From: Parablautia muri
GTDB taxonomy: Bacteria; Bacillota; Clostridia; Lachnospirales; Lachnospiraceae
NCBI RefSeq assembly: GCF_009917485.1
Contig: NZ_QZDT01000026.1
Coordinates: forward strand, 1-64,000
Direction of reading: 5' to 3'
Length of the DNA stretch: 64,000 bases
Shown here piece by piece: positions 1 to 9,272 of this stretch. The position numbers and the translations under genes were made by a program. The notes under the pieces are model-generated. The model had not been told where the DNA came from. It saw nothing but the letters and a program-made list of their open reading frames with translations, and made no database searches. The first letter of the stretch is position 1. Each line of letters opens with the position of its first letter.

Positions 1-275
1 TGTATTGCTCAAACTGATTTTCGCTCGCAGCAAATAAACCCTCATCATCCGATATCCTGGATTTCCAGAGTATTCATGGTATATTTGTAGGATCTTATTT
101 TTAAATTTCTCTTTCTGCTCCCTGTAGCCTGCTTTCCTGTCCTTTTTATAATTGTAATAGGCATTTGGACAGATGCCCATCTGGCGCAGAAGCCAGCGGA
201 CGCCGTACTCCTGCTTATGTCCGTCAATAAACTGGTATTGTTCTAATCGATTTCCTTTGCGAAGAATGCGGCGGC
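1..275 (-). CDS. IS3-family transposase OrfB, N-terminal part
   Basis: This is the catalytic DDE subunit, read in the -1 frame relative to OrfA and open to the window edge. After the slip the frame gives KKSRRILRKGNRLEQYQFID, then GVRWLLRQMGICPNAYYNYK and NPGYRMMRVYLL. These are the helical HTH_21-type segment that precedes the rve catalytic core in IS3 transposases. The catalytic Asp and Glu residues are beyond the window. No independent start codon or ribosome site is obvious, so expression by programmed frameshift is inferred. Confidence 0.75.
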
Positions 276-542
276 TTTTTTTAAGAATGCAATTTCCTTT
301 TTCTTTTCCTCCAGCTCTCTGCGCAGTTTACGGTTTTCCTCATAAAGATTCTTTGTGTCATTTAAGTCTGGGTTTGTTTCGCATTCTTCGCGGAATGCCC
401 GCACCCATTTACGGACAGTTCCGTCTCCTAACTGGTATTCTTCGTTTAGACTTTTTATCGTACGTCCTTCTTCTAAATACAGCTGTACTATTTTCTTTTT
501 GAATTCTGGCTCATAAACCTTTGTTTTTGGCATGTGTAACAC
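243..542 (-). CDS. IS3-family transposase OrfA
   Basis: This is a 99-residue DNA-binding subunit of an IS3-type transposase. Residues about 8-55 form the helix-turn-helix (PEFKKKIVQLYLEEGRTI, then the DGTVRKWVRAF recognition region). Residues about 60-95 are a charged leucine-zipper-like coiled coil. A run of seven T at 276-282 (A AAA AAA on the coding strand) lies near the 3' end and is a classical -1 slippery site that would produce the OrfAB fusion transposase. The start could be the ATG at 542 or the internal ATG four codons later. Confidence 0.85.
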   Translation of the reverse strand: MLHMPKTKVYEPEFKKKIVQLYLEEGRTIKSLNEEYQLGDGTVRKWVRAFREECETNPDLNDTKNLYEENRKLRRELEEKKKEIAFLKKAAAFFAKEID

Positions 543-622
543 CTTCCTTTTCTTTATATTGAATATATCATTTATTTCCTGTTTGGTGTTACAACTTTAT
601 TATACCATCTCAATACAGACTG

Positions 623-659
623 AAAAAAAGGTGTAACCTTTGTGGTTATGCCTTTTTTT
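623..659. terminator. Hairpin with A-run and T-run flanks
   Basis: Seven A plus GG, then TGTAACC, a five-base loop, GGTTATG and CC plus seven T form a near-perfect stem that ends in a T-run. It could stop transcription in both directions between the IS and the sigma-like gene. It might also be part of the IS end. Confidence 0.5.
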
Positions 660-667
660 GTCGTAAC

Positions 668-1120
668 TTGCGGCAGCCCGTGCAGGTGAGCGGGGAAGTG
701 TACCGGGAATATTACCGGGCCGAGGACAAGGAGCGGTATTTTATGGGGAAGCTGAAAAAAGGGCGTACAAAAGTCAACCCGGAAACACAGGAAATACAGT
801 ACATCCCCAGCCGGGAACTGTCCTATGAGCAGCTTGTGGAGCAGGACTGGCAGTTTGCCGTATCGGATGATTCCGTGGAAGACAGGGCGGTCAGGGCTGA
901 CATGCTGGAGAAATTGCAGGACGTATTGCAGAGCCTGTCCGCAGAAGAAATGGCCCTGCTGAACGAACTGTTCTATCTGGAAAAGACGGAACGGGAAGTG
1001 GCAGGGCTGTACGCTGTCTCACAGAACACCATCCACTACCGGAAAAACAGGATTTTGGACGAGCTGAAAAAAAATGATGGAAAAATAACCATATTTCTTT
1101 CTATCAGGATGCGGTTTTAG
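668..1120 (+). CDS. Sigma-70-like regulator of an integrative element, N-terminus clipped
   Basis: The 150-residue product resembles the small sigma-factor-like proteins found beside the recombinase module of Lachnospiraceae conjugative elements. Residues about 5-35 (QVSGEVYREYYRAEDKERYF) are the conserved N-terminal motif. Residues about 85-135 (LSAEEMALLNELFYLEKTER, then a helix-turn-helix reading VSQNTIHYRKNRIL) resemble sigma region 4. The only start is a TTG at 668 without a good ribosome site, and the IS3 element lies just upstream, so the original start was probably removed. The last residues (TIFLSIRMRF) do not look like the family C-terminus and may reflect a frameshift. Confidence 0.65.
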   Translation: MRQPVQVSGEVYREYYRAEDKERYFMGKLKKGRTKVNPETQEIQYIPSRELSYEQLVEQDWQFAVSDDSVEDRAVRADMLEKLQDVLQSLSAEEMALLNELFYLEKTEREVAGLYAVSQNTIHYRKNRILDELKKNDGKITIFLSIRMRF

Positions 1121-1904
1121 TCCCTTACATTATGAGGGGGTTTTTGCTCCCTCTTACGGACATTGGAAAATAACAGGGCATTCCCCTGTTCATAACCAGT
1201 ATTCAAGTTTTTCCTTCTGTGCGGGGCTGTAAAACAGCAAGCGGCCCAGGCACGGGCGCGATGACTGCCTGCGGGCGCGGGCGGGACAAGGGAGGGATGC
1301 AGGTTTCCCTTTCCTGCCTGCCCGCCCCGTCAAACAAGATGACTTCAAAGGTACGAGCGGCAACCCGGAGGGCCTGTGACCGGCGCGTGGCAGCGCCGGG
1401 ACCGCCATGAGCCGCCAGTTTAAGGAGAACCAGCATATTCCCGTACCGCAAGGTGAAAGGGGGATACTGAGGGCATGGCCTGGGCAGCTTAGTCATCTGC
1501 CGCCACCTGCCGTTGGTATCATGGCGCTTATGGAGCCGTAGGCGGCTTGGATATTCCCGTGCCGGGGAAAAGCAGTAGGGCAGTCCGGTTGCCTGACAAT
1601 ACGGCACAAGACAGGAACTTTGTGATTTTTCGGAACCAATGCCGGATGGGAGGCATTTTATAACCTTTACTGTGCGGGCGGTTATCTATTTATATTTCCG
1701 GCAGGTGTACAGAAAACATCTGCCGGATTTCCCACGGGATGTAAGACCTGACGATGCAAGCCTTTTTTCGCTGTGCCCTGGCAAAACGGCGGGCTTGCGG
1801 CGCAAGGTGTTCCATCCCGTTTATACGGGAAGGGGGCAAAGTTTTTTGTGATAAGACAACCTTAACGGAAAATAGAATATAGAAAGGCGGTCAAGGGGCA
1901 GGAT
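1121..1904. other. GC-rich non-coding region inside the element
   Basis: About 780 bases hold no convincing gene. The short frames here lack ribosome sites and have poor, compositionally biased translations. Visible structure includes a small stem at about 1132-1155 (GAGGG/CCCTC), a stem with AACAGGG at 1172-1190, and a CCCGTTTATACGGG hairpin near 1817-1830. Base composition is richer in G and C than the flanking genes. It could hold an untranslated RNA or regulatory leader of the element. Confidence 0.5.
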
Positions 1905-2174
1905 ATGGAACTGACAAGGGAAAAGTTACAGGAGATGGAGGCTGTGGATATACGGGATGTGGATATTAACAGCCTGACGGATTTAAGGGATATTGTGGTA
2001 GACACGAAAAAGCCCGTTCCCCAGAAACTGGCTTCTTTTGCAGCGCAAACCAATAACGTATACGTCCACCGGATCGGGGACTATATTGTGAAAGTCCGTT
2101 TTATGAAGGAAGGGCCGACCATTGACGATAAGATGGAGGAATATTTAAGAAGGCTTGCAGAGATACATATTTAG
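1905..2174 (+). CDS. DUF6870-type protein of an integrative element
   Basis: This 89-residue cytoplasmic protein starts at an ATG (MELTREKLQEMEAVDIRDVD) preceded by a GGGGCAGGAT-type weak ribosome site. It matches from memory the DUF6870 proteins encoded directly ahead of serine-recombinase clusters in Firmicutes elements. There are three short segments: an acidic helix (1-25), a central part with VDTKKPVPQKL, and a C-terminal part with YIVKVRFMKEGPTIDDKMEE. Function is unknown; its fixed place suggests a role in element maintenance or control of the recombinases. It is followed by a possible short peptide and the broken first recombinase. Confidence 0.7.
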   Translation: MELTREKLQEMEAVDIRDVDINSLTDLRDIVVDTKKPVPQKLASFAAQTNNVYVHRIGDYIVKVRFMKEGPTIDDKMEEYLRRLAEIHI

Positions 2175-2196
2175 CCGGAATAAAAGGAGTTTGTTC

Positions 2197-2295
2197 TTGA
2201 AAGAACAAAAAAGTTATGTGAATTTAAAGGCAGGACTTGATTCAGTGGAAGCCCTGGCTTTAAGGTTTAAACAGGATAACGGCTATCCTTGTTAG
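2197..2295 (+). CDS. Possible 32-residue peptide upstream of the recombinase
   Basis: An AGGAG at 2184-2188 precedes a TTG that opens a 32-codon frame (LKEQKSYVNLKAGLDSVEAL and so on, ending in DNGYPC and TAG). It sits between the DUF6870 gene and the recombinase start with short spacing. Similar tiny frames are common at this place in such elements. No function can be assigned, and it could be a degraded fragment. Confidence 0.35.
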   Translation: MKEQKSYVNLKAGLDSVEALALRFKQDNGYPC

Positions 2296-2321
2296 CTAAT
2301 AAAAAGTCAGGGGTGATACAG

Positions 2322-2492
2322 TTGAAAGAAAAACAATTCTATGCGGCCATGTACCTCCGTCTTTCAAAGGATGACGAGGACAGGGGCAGTTTCAATAAGT
2401 CCGAGAGCAACAGTATCGGAAACCAGAGGGAACTTATCAAATCATTCTTGAGGGAGTAGCCGGACATAGAGCTTTACGACATCTATGTTGAT
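2322..2492 (+). pseudogene. Large serine recombinase 1, N-terminal fragment
   Basis: The frame starts at a TTG (2322, with GGGGTGA upstream) and reads LKEKQFYAAMYLRLSKDDED, the start of a serine-recombinase catalytic domain with its YLRLS motif holding the active-site serine. A TAG at 2457-2459 interrupts it after FLRE, where homologues have Gln (FLREQPDIELYD). The match resumes to DIYVD at 2492 and then stops abruptly. The rest of the gene, beginning with GSNFNRDEFQ, is found at 11716-13148. The gene is therefore split by about 9.2 kb of foreign DNA and also carries an amber codon. Confidence 0.85.
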
Positions 2493-2829
2493 ATGTAAAA
2501 CCGCATTTTGATATAATCCAATCTCACAATATGTGTGGGAAAAGGCTTAAATCAAGGCTTTCGGCAGATTCAATGATTTGTTGGAAGCCTTCTTTTTTTG
2601 TGTTCTGAAACAATAGATAAGCATTGAAATGTAAATTGAACCCCCTTAACCGATTTGGACCCCTCTGCAAGGCAAAATAAAAAAGTTTAATATGAAAATT
2701 TGCAAAAAAAAGATTATTGCGTTTTATACATCAATAATGCGAAACATTCACTTCGCTTTTCTGAAAAAGTGTGTTTTAATAGCCCTAAAGAAAGCAGAAG
2801 GCTTTCAGTTATGAAAGGAGCGATGTACT
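2493..2829. other. Left flank of the inserted block, no gene
   Basis: No coding frame is supported here. The stretch contains an AAGGCTT / AAGCCTTC pair followed by seven T (about 2552-2602), which could be a long-loop terminator. It also holds two TTGAACCCCC / TTGGACCCC motifs and the 33-base repeat. The last 100 bases lead into the hsp20 ribosome site (AAAGGAG). Confidence 0.45.
2654..2686 (+). repeat. 33-base direct repeat, left copy
   Basis: Aligned without gaps to 11628-11660, this stretch is identical at 29 of 33 positions, and its last 17 bases (AGGCAAAATAAAAAAGT) are identical. The two copies flank the 9.2-kb cargo block in the same orientation. The TTGGACCCC core resembles end motifs of some insertion sequences; that link is inference. 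Confidence 0.7.
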
Positions 2830-3268
2830 ATGTTATTGCCAAGTATTTTCGGAGAAAGTTTGCTGGATGAGTTTTTTGACCATCCGCACCAGAGAACCCA
2901 TTACCAATCCCACGTGTCCGAGATGATGAGGACTGATATTAAAGATTTGGGGAATGCTTATGAAATGACCATGAATCTTCCTGGCATTAAGAAAGAGAAT
3001 GTAAAGGCAGAACTGAAAGACGGATATCTGACAATCAGCGCCTCATCCGCTTCCCAGAATGAAGAGAAGGAAGAAGGACAGCGATGGGGTATACATCAGG
3101 CGGGAACGCTATGCCGGTACCTGCAGCAGGAGTTTCTATGTAGGGGAAGATGTGAAACAGGAAGATATTAAGGCACGTTTTGAGAATGGCACTTTGAAAT
3201 TGCAGGTTCCGAAGAACATGAAGGAAGCAGTCCCTGAAAAATCCAATTATATCGCAATCGAAGGGTGA
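2830..3268 (+). pseudogene. Hsp20/alpha-crystallin small heat-shock protein, frameshifted
   Basis: The first frame from ATG 2830 (ribosome site AAAGGAG) gives the N-terminal arm (MLLPSIFGESLLDEFFD) and the first half of the alpha-crystallin domain (TDIKDLGNAYEMTMNLPGIK, then LKDGYLTISAS) up to about codon 82. The second half (YIRRERYAGTCSRSFYVGED, FENGTLKLQVPK) continues in the next frame. One extra G around 3076 explains the shift. Removing it gives an Hsp20 of about 145 residues, the normal size of this ATP-independent holdase. It is either a real pseudogene or a sequencing error. A terminator follows. Confidence 0.85.
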
Positions 3269-3310
3269 TGGGGCTGTACGGCAGATAAACAGACATTTTG
3301 TATATCAAAT

Positions 3311-3352
3311 AAAAAGCGATATGGATGCTTTCCAGTATCTATATCGCTTTTT
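3311..3352. terminator. Bidirectional intrinsic terminator
   Basis: AAAAAGCGATAT, a loop, then a near complementary TATATCGCTTTTT form a long AT-rich stem with A and T tails. It lies between the convergent hsp20 and lysR genes and would stop transcription from both sides. Confidence 0.8.
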
Positions 3353-3362
3353 GCTGTGAAAG

Positions 3363-4250
3363 TTAATGGTAAGATGTATTCGTAACGATAGCAATAAAAT
3401 TTTTCAGCAAAGGATTTTGTGAACTTTTTTTATAAAAAAGACCATAGGATAATGGTTTGCTGTTTTTTAGAGGGACTGAACAGATATCCGAATTTACAAA
3501 ATTCATCCGTGGAAGTACAGAACAGCCATACCCTGCCCTGACAAGAGTAAGAAGCACCTGCAGGTTTTCACATACATAAGTGGATTCAGGCAGGATATGC
3601 TGTGAAATCTGGTTCTGCATTTCTGCGACTTTGGCAGGAATTGCATAGGAATTGCAGACAACAATATTCTCCAGATACAATTCCTCTCTTGCAAGCTCAG
3701 ATTTGGCCGCATAAGGATGTGCGGCGGGAACAATACAGCACAGTGGTATCCGGAATAATTCTTTGTAGACCGTATCGTTCTTTACAGGGATATCATCTTG
3801 GAATCCAAACAGCAGATCCAGTTCTTCCTGGTAGAAGAGATTTAAAATGGACCTGTGGGGAATCACTTTCAAAAAGGGATATAGTTCAGGTATCTGTTCC
3901 CTACAGGATTTCAGTATCTTACAGAGCAGGTCCAGATTAGCCTCACTCTGGCAGCCTATCGTTAAGACCTGTAAGTTCGTGCTTTGATGGCGCTGCAGCT
4001 TCTGTTCGGCAATTTTTAATCTGCCCATAACATTTTTTGCATCTTCCAGAAAGCTGATTCCAGCAGGGGTAAGGGTAACTGTCCTGGTGGTGCGGTGAAG
4101 AAGTTTTGTCCCCAGTTCATCTTCCAGCGAATGAATCTGCCGGGAAACGGCAGACTGGGTAATCTTTAAAATTTCAGCGGCTCTTGCAAAGTTCAGGTTT
4201 TCGGCAACCTGGATAAAGCTCTTTAACTGGTCTGTATTCATGGGGTTCAC
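3363..4250 (-). CDS. LysR-family transcriptional regulator
   Basis: This 295-residue protein has the LysR plan. Residues about 5-65 are the winged helix-turn-helix (DQLKSFIQVAENLNFARAAE, then QSAVSRQIHSLEDELGTKLL and RTTRTVTLTPAG). The substrate-binding-like effector domain covers about 90-290. The frame opens with a GTG at 4250, but ATG at 4241 is better placed behind AGGGGTG and gives MNTDQLKSF. Its target is unknown. It is divergent from groES, and the CIRCE element lies between them, so it may control a gene lost from this block or its own promoter. Confidence 0.85.
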   Translation of the reverse strand: MNPMNTDQLKSFIQVAENLNFARAAEILKITQSAVSRQIHSLEDELGTKLLHRTTRTVTLTPAGISFLEDAKNVMGRLKIAEQKLQRHQSTNLQVLTIGCQSEANLDLLCKILKSCREQIPELYPFLKVIPHRSILNLFYQEELDLLFGFQDDIPVKNDTVYKELFRIPLCCIVPAAHPYAAKSELAREELYLENIVVCNSYAIPAKVAEMQNQISQHILPESTYVCENLQVLLTLVRAGYGCSVLPRMNFVNSDICSVPLKNSKPLSYGLFYKKSSQNPLLKNFIAIVTNTSYH

Positions 4251-4336
4251 CCCTATTATTGCGTTTTTATCATTGATAATATCATATTTTCACTTCACTA
4301 TCAAGAGCGAGTGTGGTTTAATATGTATTGTAAAGA

Positions 4337-4363
4337 TTAGCACTCGAAAAGTATGAGTGCTAA
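4337..4363 (+). promoter_or_regulatory. CIRCE element (HrcA operator)
   Basis: TTAGCACTC, nine bases, GAGTGCTAA: a perfect match to the 9-9-9 inverted repeat bound by the heat-shock repressor HrcA. It lies 27 bases upstream of the groES start, the standard position for groESL control in Firmicutes. Confidence 0.95.
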
Positions 4364-4390
4364 CAATAAATAGAAAGGCAGGTAACAGGC

Positions 4391-4675
4391 ATGAAATTAA
4401 AACCATTGGGCGACAAGGTTATTTTACGATATCAGGAAACAGAAGAAAAAACACGGTCAGGTCTTATCCTGCCGGACAGTGCAAAAGAGAAACCGCAGGA
4501 AGCGGTTGTTGTGGCAGTCGGGGACGGTACAGGCTGTGAAAGAAAGAATGTGCAGATGCAGGTCAAGGAGGGCGACAGGATAATTTTTCCTAAATATGCC
4601 GGAACAGAGGTAAAGGTTGAGGAAAAAGAATATACCATCGTTTCTCAAAAGGACATTATCGCAATTGTACAATAG
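4391..4675 (+). CDS. groES: Co-chaperonin GroES
   Basis: The 94-residue product is full length for GroES/Hsp10, which caps the GroEL folding chamber. It starts MKLKPLGDKVILRYQETEEK, contains the mobile-loop region (about 16-35, TRSGLILPDSAKEKPQ) and the GDRIIFPKYAGTEVKVEEKEY beta-barrel strands, with a C-terminal DIIAIVQ. ATG 4391 follows GAAAGGCAGG. The gene is intact and under a CIRCE element, but its partner groEL just downstream is a remnant. The cell must supply GroEL from another locus for this GroES to act in the usual complex. Confidence 0.93.
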   Translation: MKLKPLGDKVILRYQETEEKTRSGLILPDSAKEKPQEAVVVAVGDGTGCERKNVQMQVKEGDRIIFPKYAGTEVKVEEKEYTIVSQKDIIAIVQ

Positions 4676-4718
4676 CCGGGAAAAGGCAGGCTGAAGTTTA
4701 AAGGAAAGAAGGAATTGA

Positions 4719-5240
<522 letters not shown>

Positions 5241-5242
5241 CT

Positions 5243-5686
5243 ATGGATGGAAAACAGTGTGCTGGTTCTGTTCTGGGGCTGGCCAATCTGATAAAAAGAG
5301 TTTTTGACACGACAACGGGGCATTGCGGAACACAGATACGAATCTTGAACTTTGTGCTGGTGTCGTATCCGGACAGGGAGATTTATCAGAAGGATATAGA
5401 AGAGGAACTGAACATAAGAAGTGCATCTGTTTCTACGCTTTTGAAGAAAATGGAGGCACAGGACTTTATCCGCAGGAAGAAGGTTTCCTATGATGACCGC
5501 TTGAAAAAGATACTGCCAACCAGCCATACGGTGGAAATGAAGGAGCAGGTTGAAAGGCATATTGCGCTGCTGGAAAAAAGACTGACGGCAGGAATTAAGG
5601 AAGAAGAACTAAGGATTTTTTCCGATGTGCTGAAAAAAATGCAGGAAAATATGGAATTGACGGAAAGGGGAAACAGGTGCGGATAG
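5243..5686 (+). CDS. MarR-family transcriptional regulator
   Basis: This 147-residue winged-helix regulator has the MarR pattern: a dimerisation helix (5-25), helix-turn-helix at about 55-80 ([33 protein letters not shown]), the wing, then long C-terminal dimerisation helices. ATG 5243 has no clear ribosome site because the upstream DNA is groEL debris, so the true start or leader may have been lost. It lies 43 bases before a MATE pump and probably represses it and the downstream ABC genes in response to a drug-like ligand (inference from the family). Confidence 0.85.
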   Translation: MDGKQCAGSVLGLANLIKRVFDTTTGHCGTQIRILNFVLVSYPDREIYQKDIEEELNIRSASVSTLLKKMEAQDFIRRKKVSYDDRLKKILPTSHTVEMKEQVERHIALLEKRLTAGIKEEELRIFSDVLKKMQENMELTERGNRCG

Positions 5687-5729
5687 GTTTTGTGTGCTTT
5701 CATCATGTATTTTGAGTTAGGAGGTAAAT

Positions 5730-7088
5730 ATGGATACGACAGTAACAAAAACAAATCCACTTGGTACAGAACGAATTGGGAAACTGGTACTTACGTTTGC
5801 TGTTCCAAGTATCATTTCTATGGTGGTCAACGCCTTATATAACATTGTTGACCAGATTTTTATCGGGCAAGGGGTAGGATATCTTGGCAATGGAGCTACC
5901 AATGTTGTTATGCCGATGACAGTGATTGCCATAGCTTTAAGCCTGTTGATTGGCGATGGAGCTGCGGCATACTTAAGTCTGAAGCTCGGCGAGGGTGATG
6001 AAAAATCAGCAGCCAGAGGCGTGGGCTGTTCCATATCGGTCATGGTGATTGTGGGGATTATTCTCTGCATCCTGTTTCATTTGTTTTTGAAGCCTTTGTG
6101 TATATTATTTGGTGCGGCAGAAGATATCCTGCCTTATGCCATGGATTATGGACGGATCATTTCGTATGGAATTCTGTTTTCTTCCATTGATTCCGGCATG
6201 GCGGGTATGATTCGTGCGGATGGCAGTCCAAAATTCAGCATGGCAGGACTGCTTTTAGGATGTATCACCAACATCATCCTTGATCCGATTTTTATTTTTG
6301 TGTTCCATTGGGGGGTAAAAGGAGCGGCATGGGCAACGATTGCCGGGCAGATATTGAATGCTTTCCTGTATCTTGTTTACATTTGGAAATTTAAGAGCAT
6401 CAAACTGGATAAGGAATGTTTCCGCATCTCAGGGAAAGTCATGGCGAAAGTCAGCAGCCTTGGCGTATCAAGTTTTATCACACAGATTGCTATTGTCCTG
6501 GTTATGGCAGTTACAAATAATATACTGGTGTCCTATGGTGCAGAATCAAAATATGGCGCAGAGATCCCGCTGACGACTATTGGCATTACTATGAAAGTAA
6601 ACCAGATTGTTTCTGCCATACTGCTTGGACTGGCGACAGGGGCGCAGCCAATTTTCGGCTACAATTTTGGAAGCGGGCAGAAGGACAGGGTGAAGCAGGC
6701 ATACCGTATTATCCTGGCAGTATCTACAATCGTTTTGATTCTGGCATTTCTGGTATTCCAGTTTGCGCCTATGAGCATTGTCCGCTTGTTTGGTTCGGAA
6801 TCAGAGCTGTACAATGAGTTTGCGGTGAAATGTTTTAAAATTTTCCTTCTGGCGTGTCCGATTAACGGGCTGCAGATGGCAACGGGGGTTTTCTTCCAGG
6901 CAATCGGAAAGCCTGCACAGGCGACCGTATTGTCACTGTCCAGACAGATTGTTTACCTGCTTCCCGCAACCATGCTGCTGCCAATGGTATTAGGAGTGGA
7001 AGGAGCATTGTGGGCAGGTCCGCTGGCAGATGTGCTGGCGTTCATAACAACTTTAATTATGCTGAAATTATATTGGAAAAAAATTTAG
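5730..7088 (+). CDS. MATE-family multidrug efflux transporter
   Basis: At 452 residues with about 12 hydrophobic segments it has the size and shape of MATE exporters, which expel cationic drugs in exchange for Na+ or H+. The start is supported by AGGAGG before ATG 5730. Typical sequence includes GTERIGKLVLTFAVPSIISM and VNALYNIVDQIFIGQGVGYL at the N-terminus, the IRADGSPKFSM loop at about 170, and GLATGAQPIFGYNFGSGQ at about 310. It follows marR and precedes a decayed kinase-like gene and the ABC pair in one direction, suggesting an efflux operon. Confidence 0.93.
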   Translation: MDTTVTKTNPLGTERIGKLVLTFAVPSIISMVVNALYNIVDQIFIGQGVGYLGNGATNVVMPMTVIAIALSLLIGDGAAAYLSLKLGEGDEKSAARGVGCSISVMVIVGIILCILFHLFLKPLCILFGAAEDILPYAMDYGRIISYGILFSSIDSGMAGMIRADGSPKFSMAGLLLGCITNIILDPIFIFVFHWGVKGAAWATIAGQILNAFLYLVYIWKFKSIKLDKECFRISGKVMAKVSSLGVSSFITQIAIVLVMAVTNNILVSYGAESKYGAEIPLTTIGITMKVNQIVSAILLGLATGAQPIFGYNFGSGQKDRVKQAYRIILAVSTIVLILAFLVFQFAPMSIVRLFGSESELYNEFAVKCFKIFLLACPINGLQMATGVFFQAIGKPAQATVLSLSRQIVYLLPATMLLPMVLGVEGALWAGPLADVLAFITTLIMLKLYWKKI

Positions 7089-7097
7089 GAGGTATCT

Positions 7098-7482
7098 ATG
7101 CAGGGAAGAATTATCACGATCAGCAGGCAGTGTGGAAGCGGCGGTCATAGTATTGGAAACGAATTGGCAAAGAGGCTGGATGTTCCGTTCTACGATAAAG
7201 AGATCATCGAAATGACGGCAAAAGAGAGTGGTTTTCATCCGTGCAGATATGGAGTTTAAAAAGAAGCACTGCATGGAAAGACGGCAGTTTCCAGAAGGGA
7301 ATGCGGAGGATATGATCCACAGGAGGGATAAACTGCGTGCAGACCATTATCGGTATTATACAGACCAGAAATGGGGGGATTCGTTCCATTACTATTTATG
7401 TTTGGACAGCAGTATGTTTGGCATTGAGAAATGCGTTGACATCATTGAAGATGCCTGTAAAGCTATGCGTCCGGCTTCATAA
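7098..7482 (+). pseudogene. Cytidylate-kinase-like protein, internally deleted
   Basis: From ATG 7098 (behind AGGAGG) the frame reads MQGRIITISRQCGSGGHSIG, a P-loop start typical of the AAA_26/cytidylate-kinase-like family that often sits beside MATE genes in gut Firmicutes. After KESG near 7231 the middle of the protein is missing. The C-terminal part continues out of frame (VFIRADMEFKKKHCMERRQF, DQKWGDSFHYYLCLDSS) to 7482. About 65-80 residues are lost compared with the usual size of about 200. It is not expected to be functional. Confidence 0.75.
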
Positions 7483-7529
7483 AACAGCGGGAGAGTTTCA
7501 GATATTTATGAAAGAAACAGGAGGCATTT

Positions 7530-9272
7530 ATGTTTAAAACACTTTTGAAGCAGATTGGAGATTATAAAAGGGATGCGGTCCTCACTCCGATCTTTGTCAT
7601 TCTGGAGGTTATCATGGAGGTCATTATCCCTGTGATGATGGCAGCGATCATAGATTATGGACTGACTGGACAAAGCCTCAAGACGGTATGTCTGATCGGG
7701 GCAGCGATGATTGTGATGGCGGGGATGGCATTATTTTTTGGTGTGGAATCTGGGAGGACGGCATCCAGTGCCAGTTCTGGTTTTGCCATGAATCTGAGAC
7801 AGGCCATGTATGAAAGGATACAGACATTTTCCTTCTCCAATATAGACAAGTTTTCTACGGCAGGGCTTGTAACCAGGATGACCACAGACGTGATGAATGT
7901 ACAGCAGGCATTCCAGATGTCAATCCGTATCTGTGTCAGGGCTCCGATCATGCTGGTCAGTGCCATGGTGATGACCTTCCTGATCCATCCACGCTTTGCA
8001 CTGATCTTTTTGATAGTGATCATCTGCCTGGCAGTCGTGCTAGCCCTGATTTCATCCAAGGCAAACCCGACTTTAAGAAAAGTTTTCCATGAATATGATG
8101 AATTAAATGCGAAAGTGCAGGAAAACGTAAACGGGATGCGGGTAGTGAAATCTTTTGTAAGGGAGGATTATGAAACACGGCGTTTTGAAACAGAAAGCGA
8201 AAAAATCCGCAGCCTGTTCGTAAGCGCAGAAAAGCTGCTTGCTTTGAATTCACCTGTTATGCAGTTTTCCATGTATTCCTGCATCCTGTTGATTTCATGG
8301 ATGGGTGCAAAAATGATCATTGCAGGGAGTCTGACGGAAGGGCAGCTTATGAGTATGTTTACATACATTATCAATATCCTGATCAGCCTGATGATGGTAT
8401 CCATGACTTTTGTGATGCTTATTATGTCAAGGGCATCGGGAGAGCGGATTTCGGAGGTACTGACCGAGGAGCCGGATTTATTTAATGTTCCCCATGCAAT
8501 AAAAGAGGTTGCGGATGGCTCTGTTGATTTTGAACAGGTGGGTTTTGCATACCCATCCAATCCCGGAAAAGAAATCATCAGCGACTTGAATATCCATATC
8601 AGACCGGGAGAAACCATTGGTGTCCTTGGCGGAACCGGAAGTGCAAAGTCTTCTTTTGCTGCACTGATACCAAGGCTTTATGATGTCACAAGAGGAGAGG
8701 TACGGGTTGGCGGCGTTCCGGTGAAGGATTATGATATGGCCAGTCTTCGGGACAATGTGGCGATGGTCCTACAGAAGAATGTGCTGTTTTCCGGGACGAT
8801 CAAAGAGAACCTGCGGTGGGGAAAAGAGAATGCAACAGATGAAGATATCATAAATGCCTGCCGGCTTGCCCAAGCGGACGAATTTATCCGGGATTTCCCC
8901 GCAGGGTATGACACGCATATTGAACGGGGCGGGGCAAATGTATCCGGCGGGCAGAAACAGAGGCTCTGCATTGCAAGGGCGCTTTTGAAAAAGCCGAAAA
9001 TTCTGATTCTTGATGACTCCACGAGTGCCGTTGACACAAAGACAGATGCGTTGATCCGTAAGGCATTCAGGGAGGAGATACCAGATACAACAAAGATTAT
9101 CATAGCCCAGAGAATTTCGTCAATTCAGGATGCGGACAGGATTATTGTGTTTGATAACGGCAGAATGGAATCTGTAGGCACCCATGAAGAACTGCTGGAT
9201 GGCAGCCCGATTTACAGAGAAGTCTATGAGTCACAGACAAAGGAGGGCAGTAATGATGAAGGCAGAGAATAA
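7530..9272 (+). CDS. ABC exporter half-transporter, degenerate-site subunit
   Basis: This is a 580-residue fusion of a six-helix exporter membrane domain (about 1-320) and an ATPase domain (about 335-575). Motifs are Walker A GGTGSAKSS, signature VSGGQKQRL, Walker B ILILDDSTSAVD and a switch region with IIIAQRISS. The residue after Walker B is Asp instead of the catalytic Glu, the usual sign of the non-hydrolysing partner in BmrCD/TM287-288-type heterodimers. The next gene overlaps it by 20 bases and supplies the consensus partner. Likely role: drug or peptide export at the cell membrane. Confidence 0.92.
   Translation: MFKTLLKQIGDYKRDAVLTPIFVILEVIMEVIIPVMMAAIIDYGLTGQSLKTVCLIGAAMIVMAGMALFFGVESGRTASSASSGFAMNLRQAMYERIQTFSFSNIDKFSTAGLVTRMTTDVMNVQQAFQMSIRICVRAPIMLVSAMVMTFLIHPRFALIFLIVIICLAVVLALISSKANPTLRKVFHEYDELNAKVQENVNGMRVVKSFVREDYETRRFETESEKIRSLFVSAEKLLALNSPVMQFSMYSCILLISWMGAKMIIAGSLTEGQLMSMFTYIINILISLMMVSMTFVMLIMSRASGERISEVLTEEPDLFNVPHAIKEVADGSVDFEQVGFAYPSNPGKEIISDLNIHIRPGETIGVLGGTGSAKSSFAALIPRLYDVTRGEVRVGGVPVKDYDMASLRDNVAMVLQKNVLFSGTIKENLRWGKENATDEDIINACRLAQADEFIRDFPAGYDTHIERGGANVSGGQKQRLCIARALLKKPKILILDDSTSAVDTKTDALIRKAFREEIPDTTKIIIAQRISSIQDADRIIVFDNGRMESVGTHEELLDGSPIYREVYESQTKEGSNDEGRE

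Larger units (their letters stand above)
1..605 (-). mobile_element. IS3-family insertion sequence, truncated by the window edge
   Basis: Two overlapping reading frames on the minus strand have the usual IS3 layout: a small helix-turn-helix OrfA and a downstream OrfB in the -1 frame. Only the OrfA end and the first part of OrfB lie in the window. The end near 605 is approximate; no terminal inverted repeat can be defined because the partner end is missing. The element abuts a sigma-like gene whose N-terminus looks clipped. Confidence 0.75.

Noticed and set aside
1190-1851. Several open frames of 60-134 codons on both strands in the GC-rich gap
   Set aside because: They lack ribosome sites, overlap each other in several frames and have Arg/Pro-rich translations typical of GC-rich non-coding DNA.
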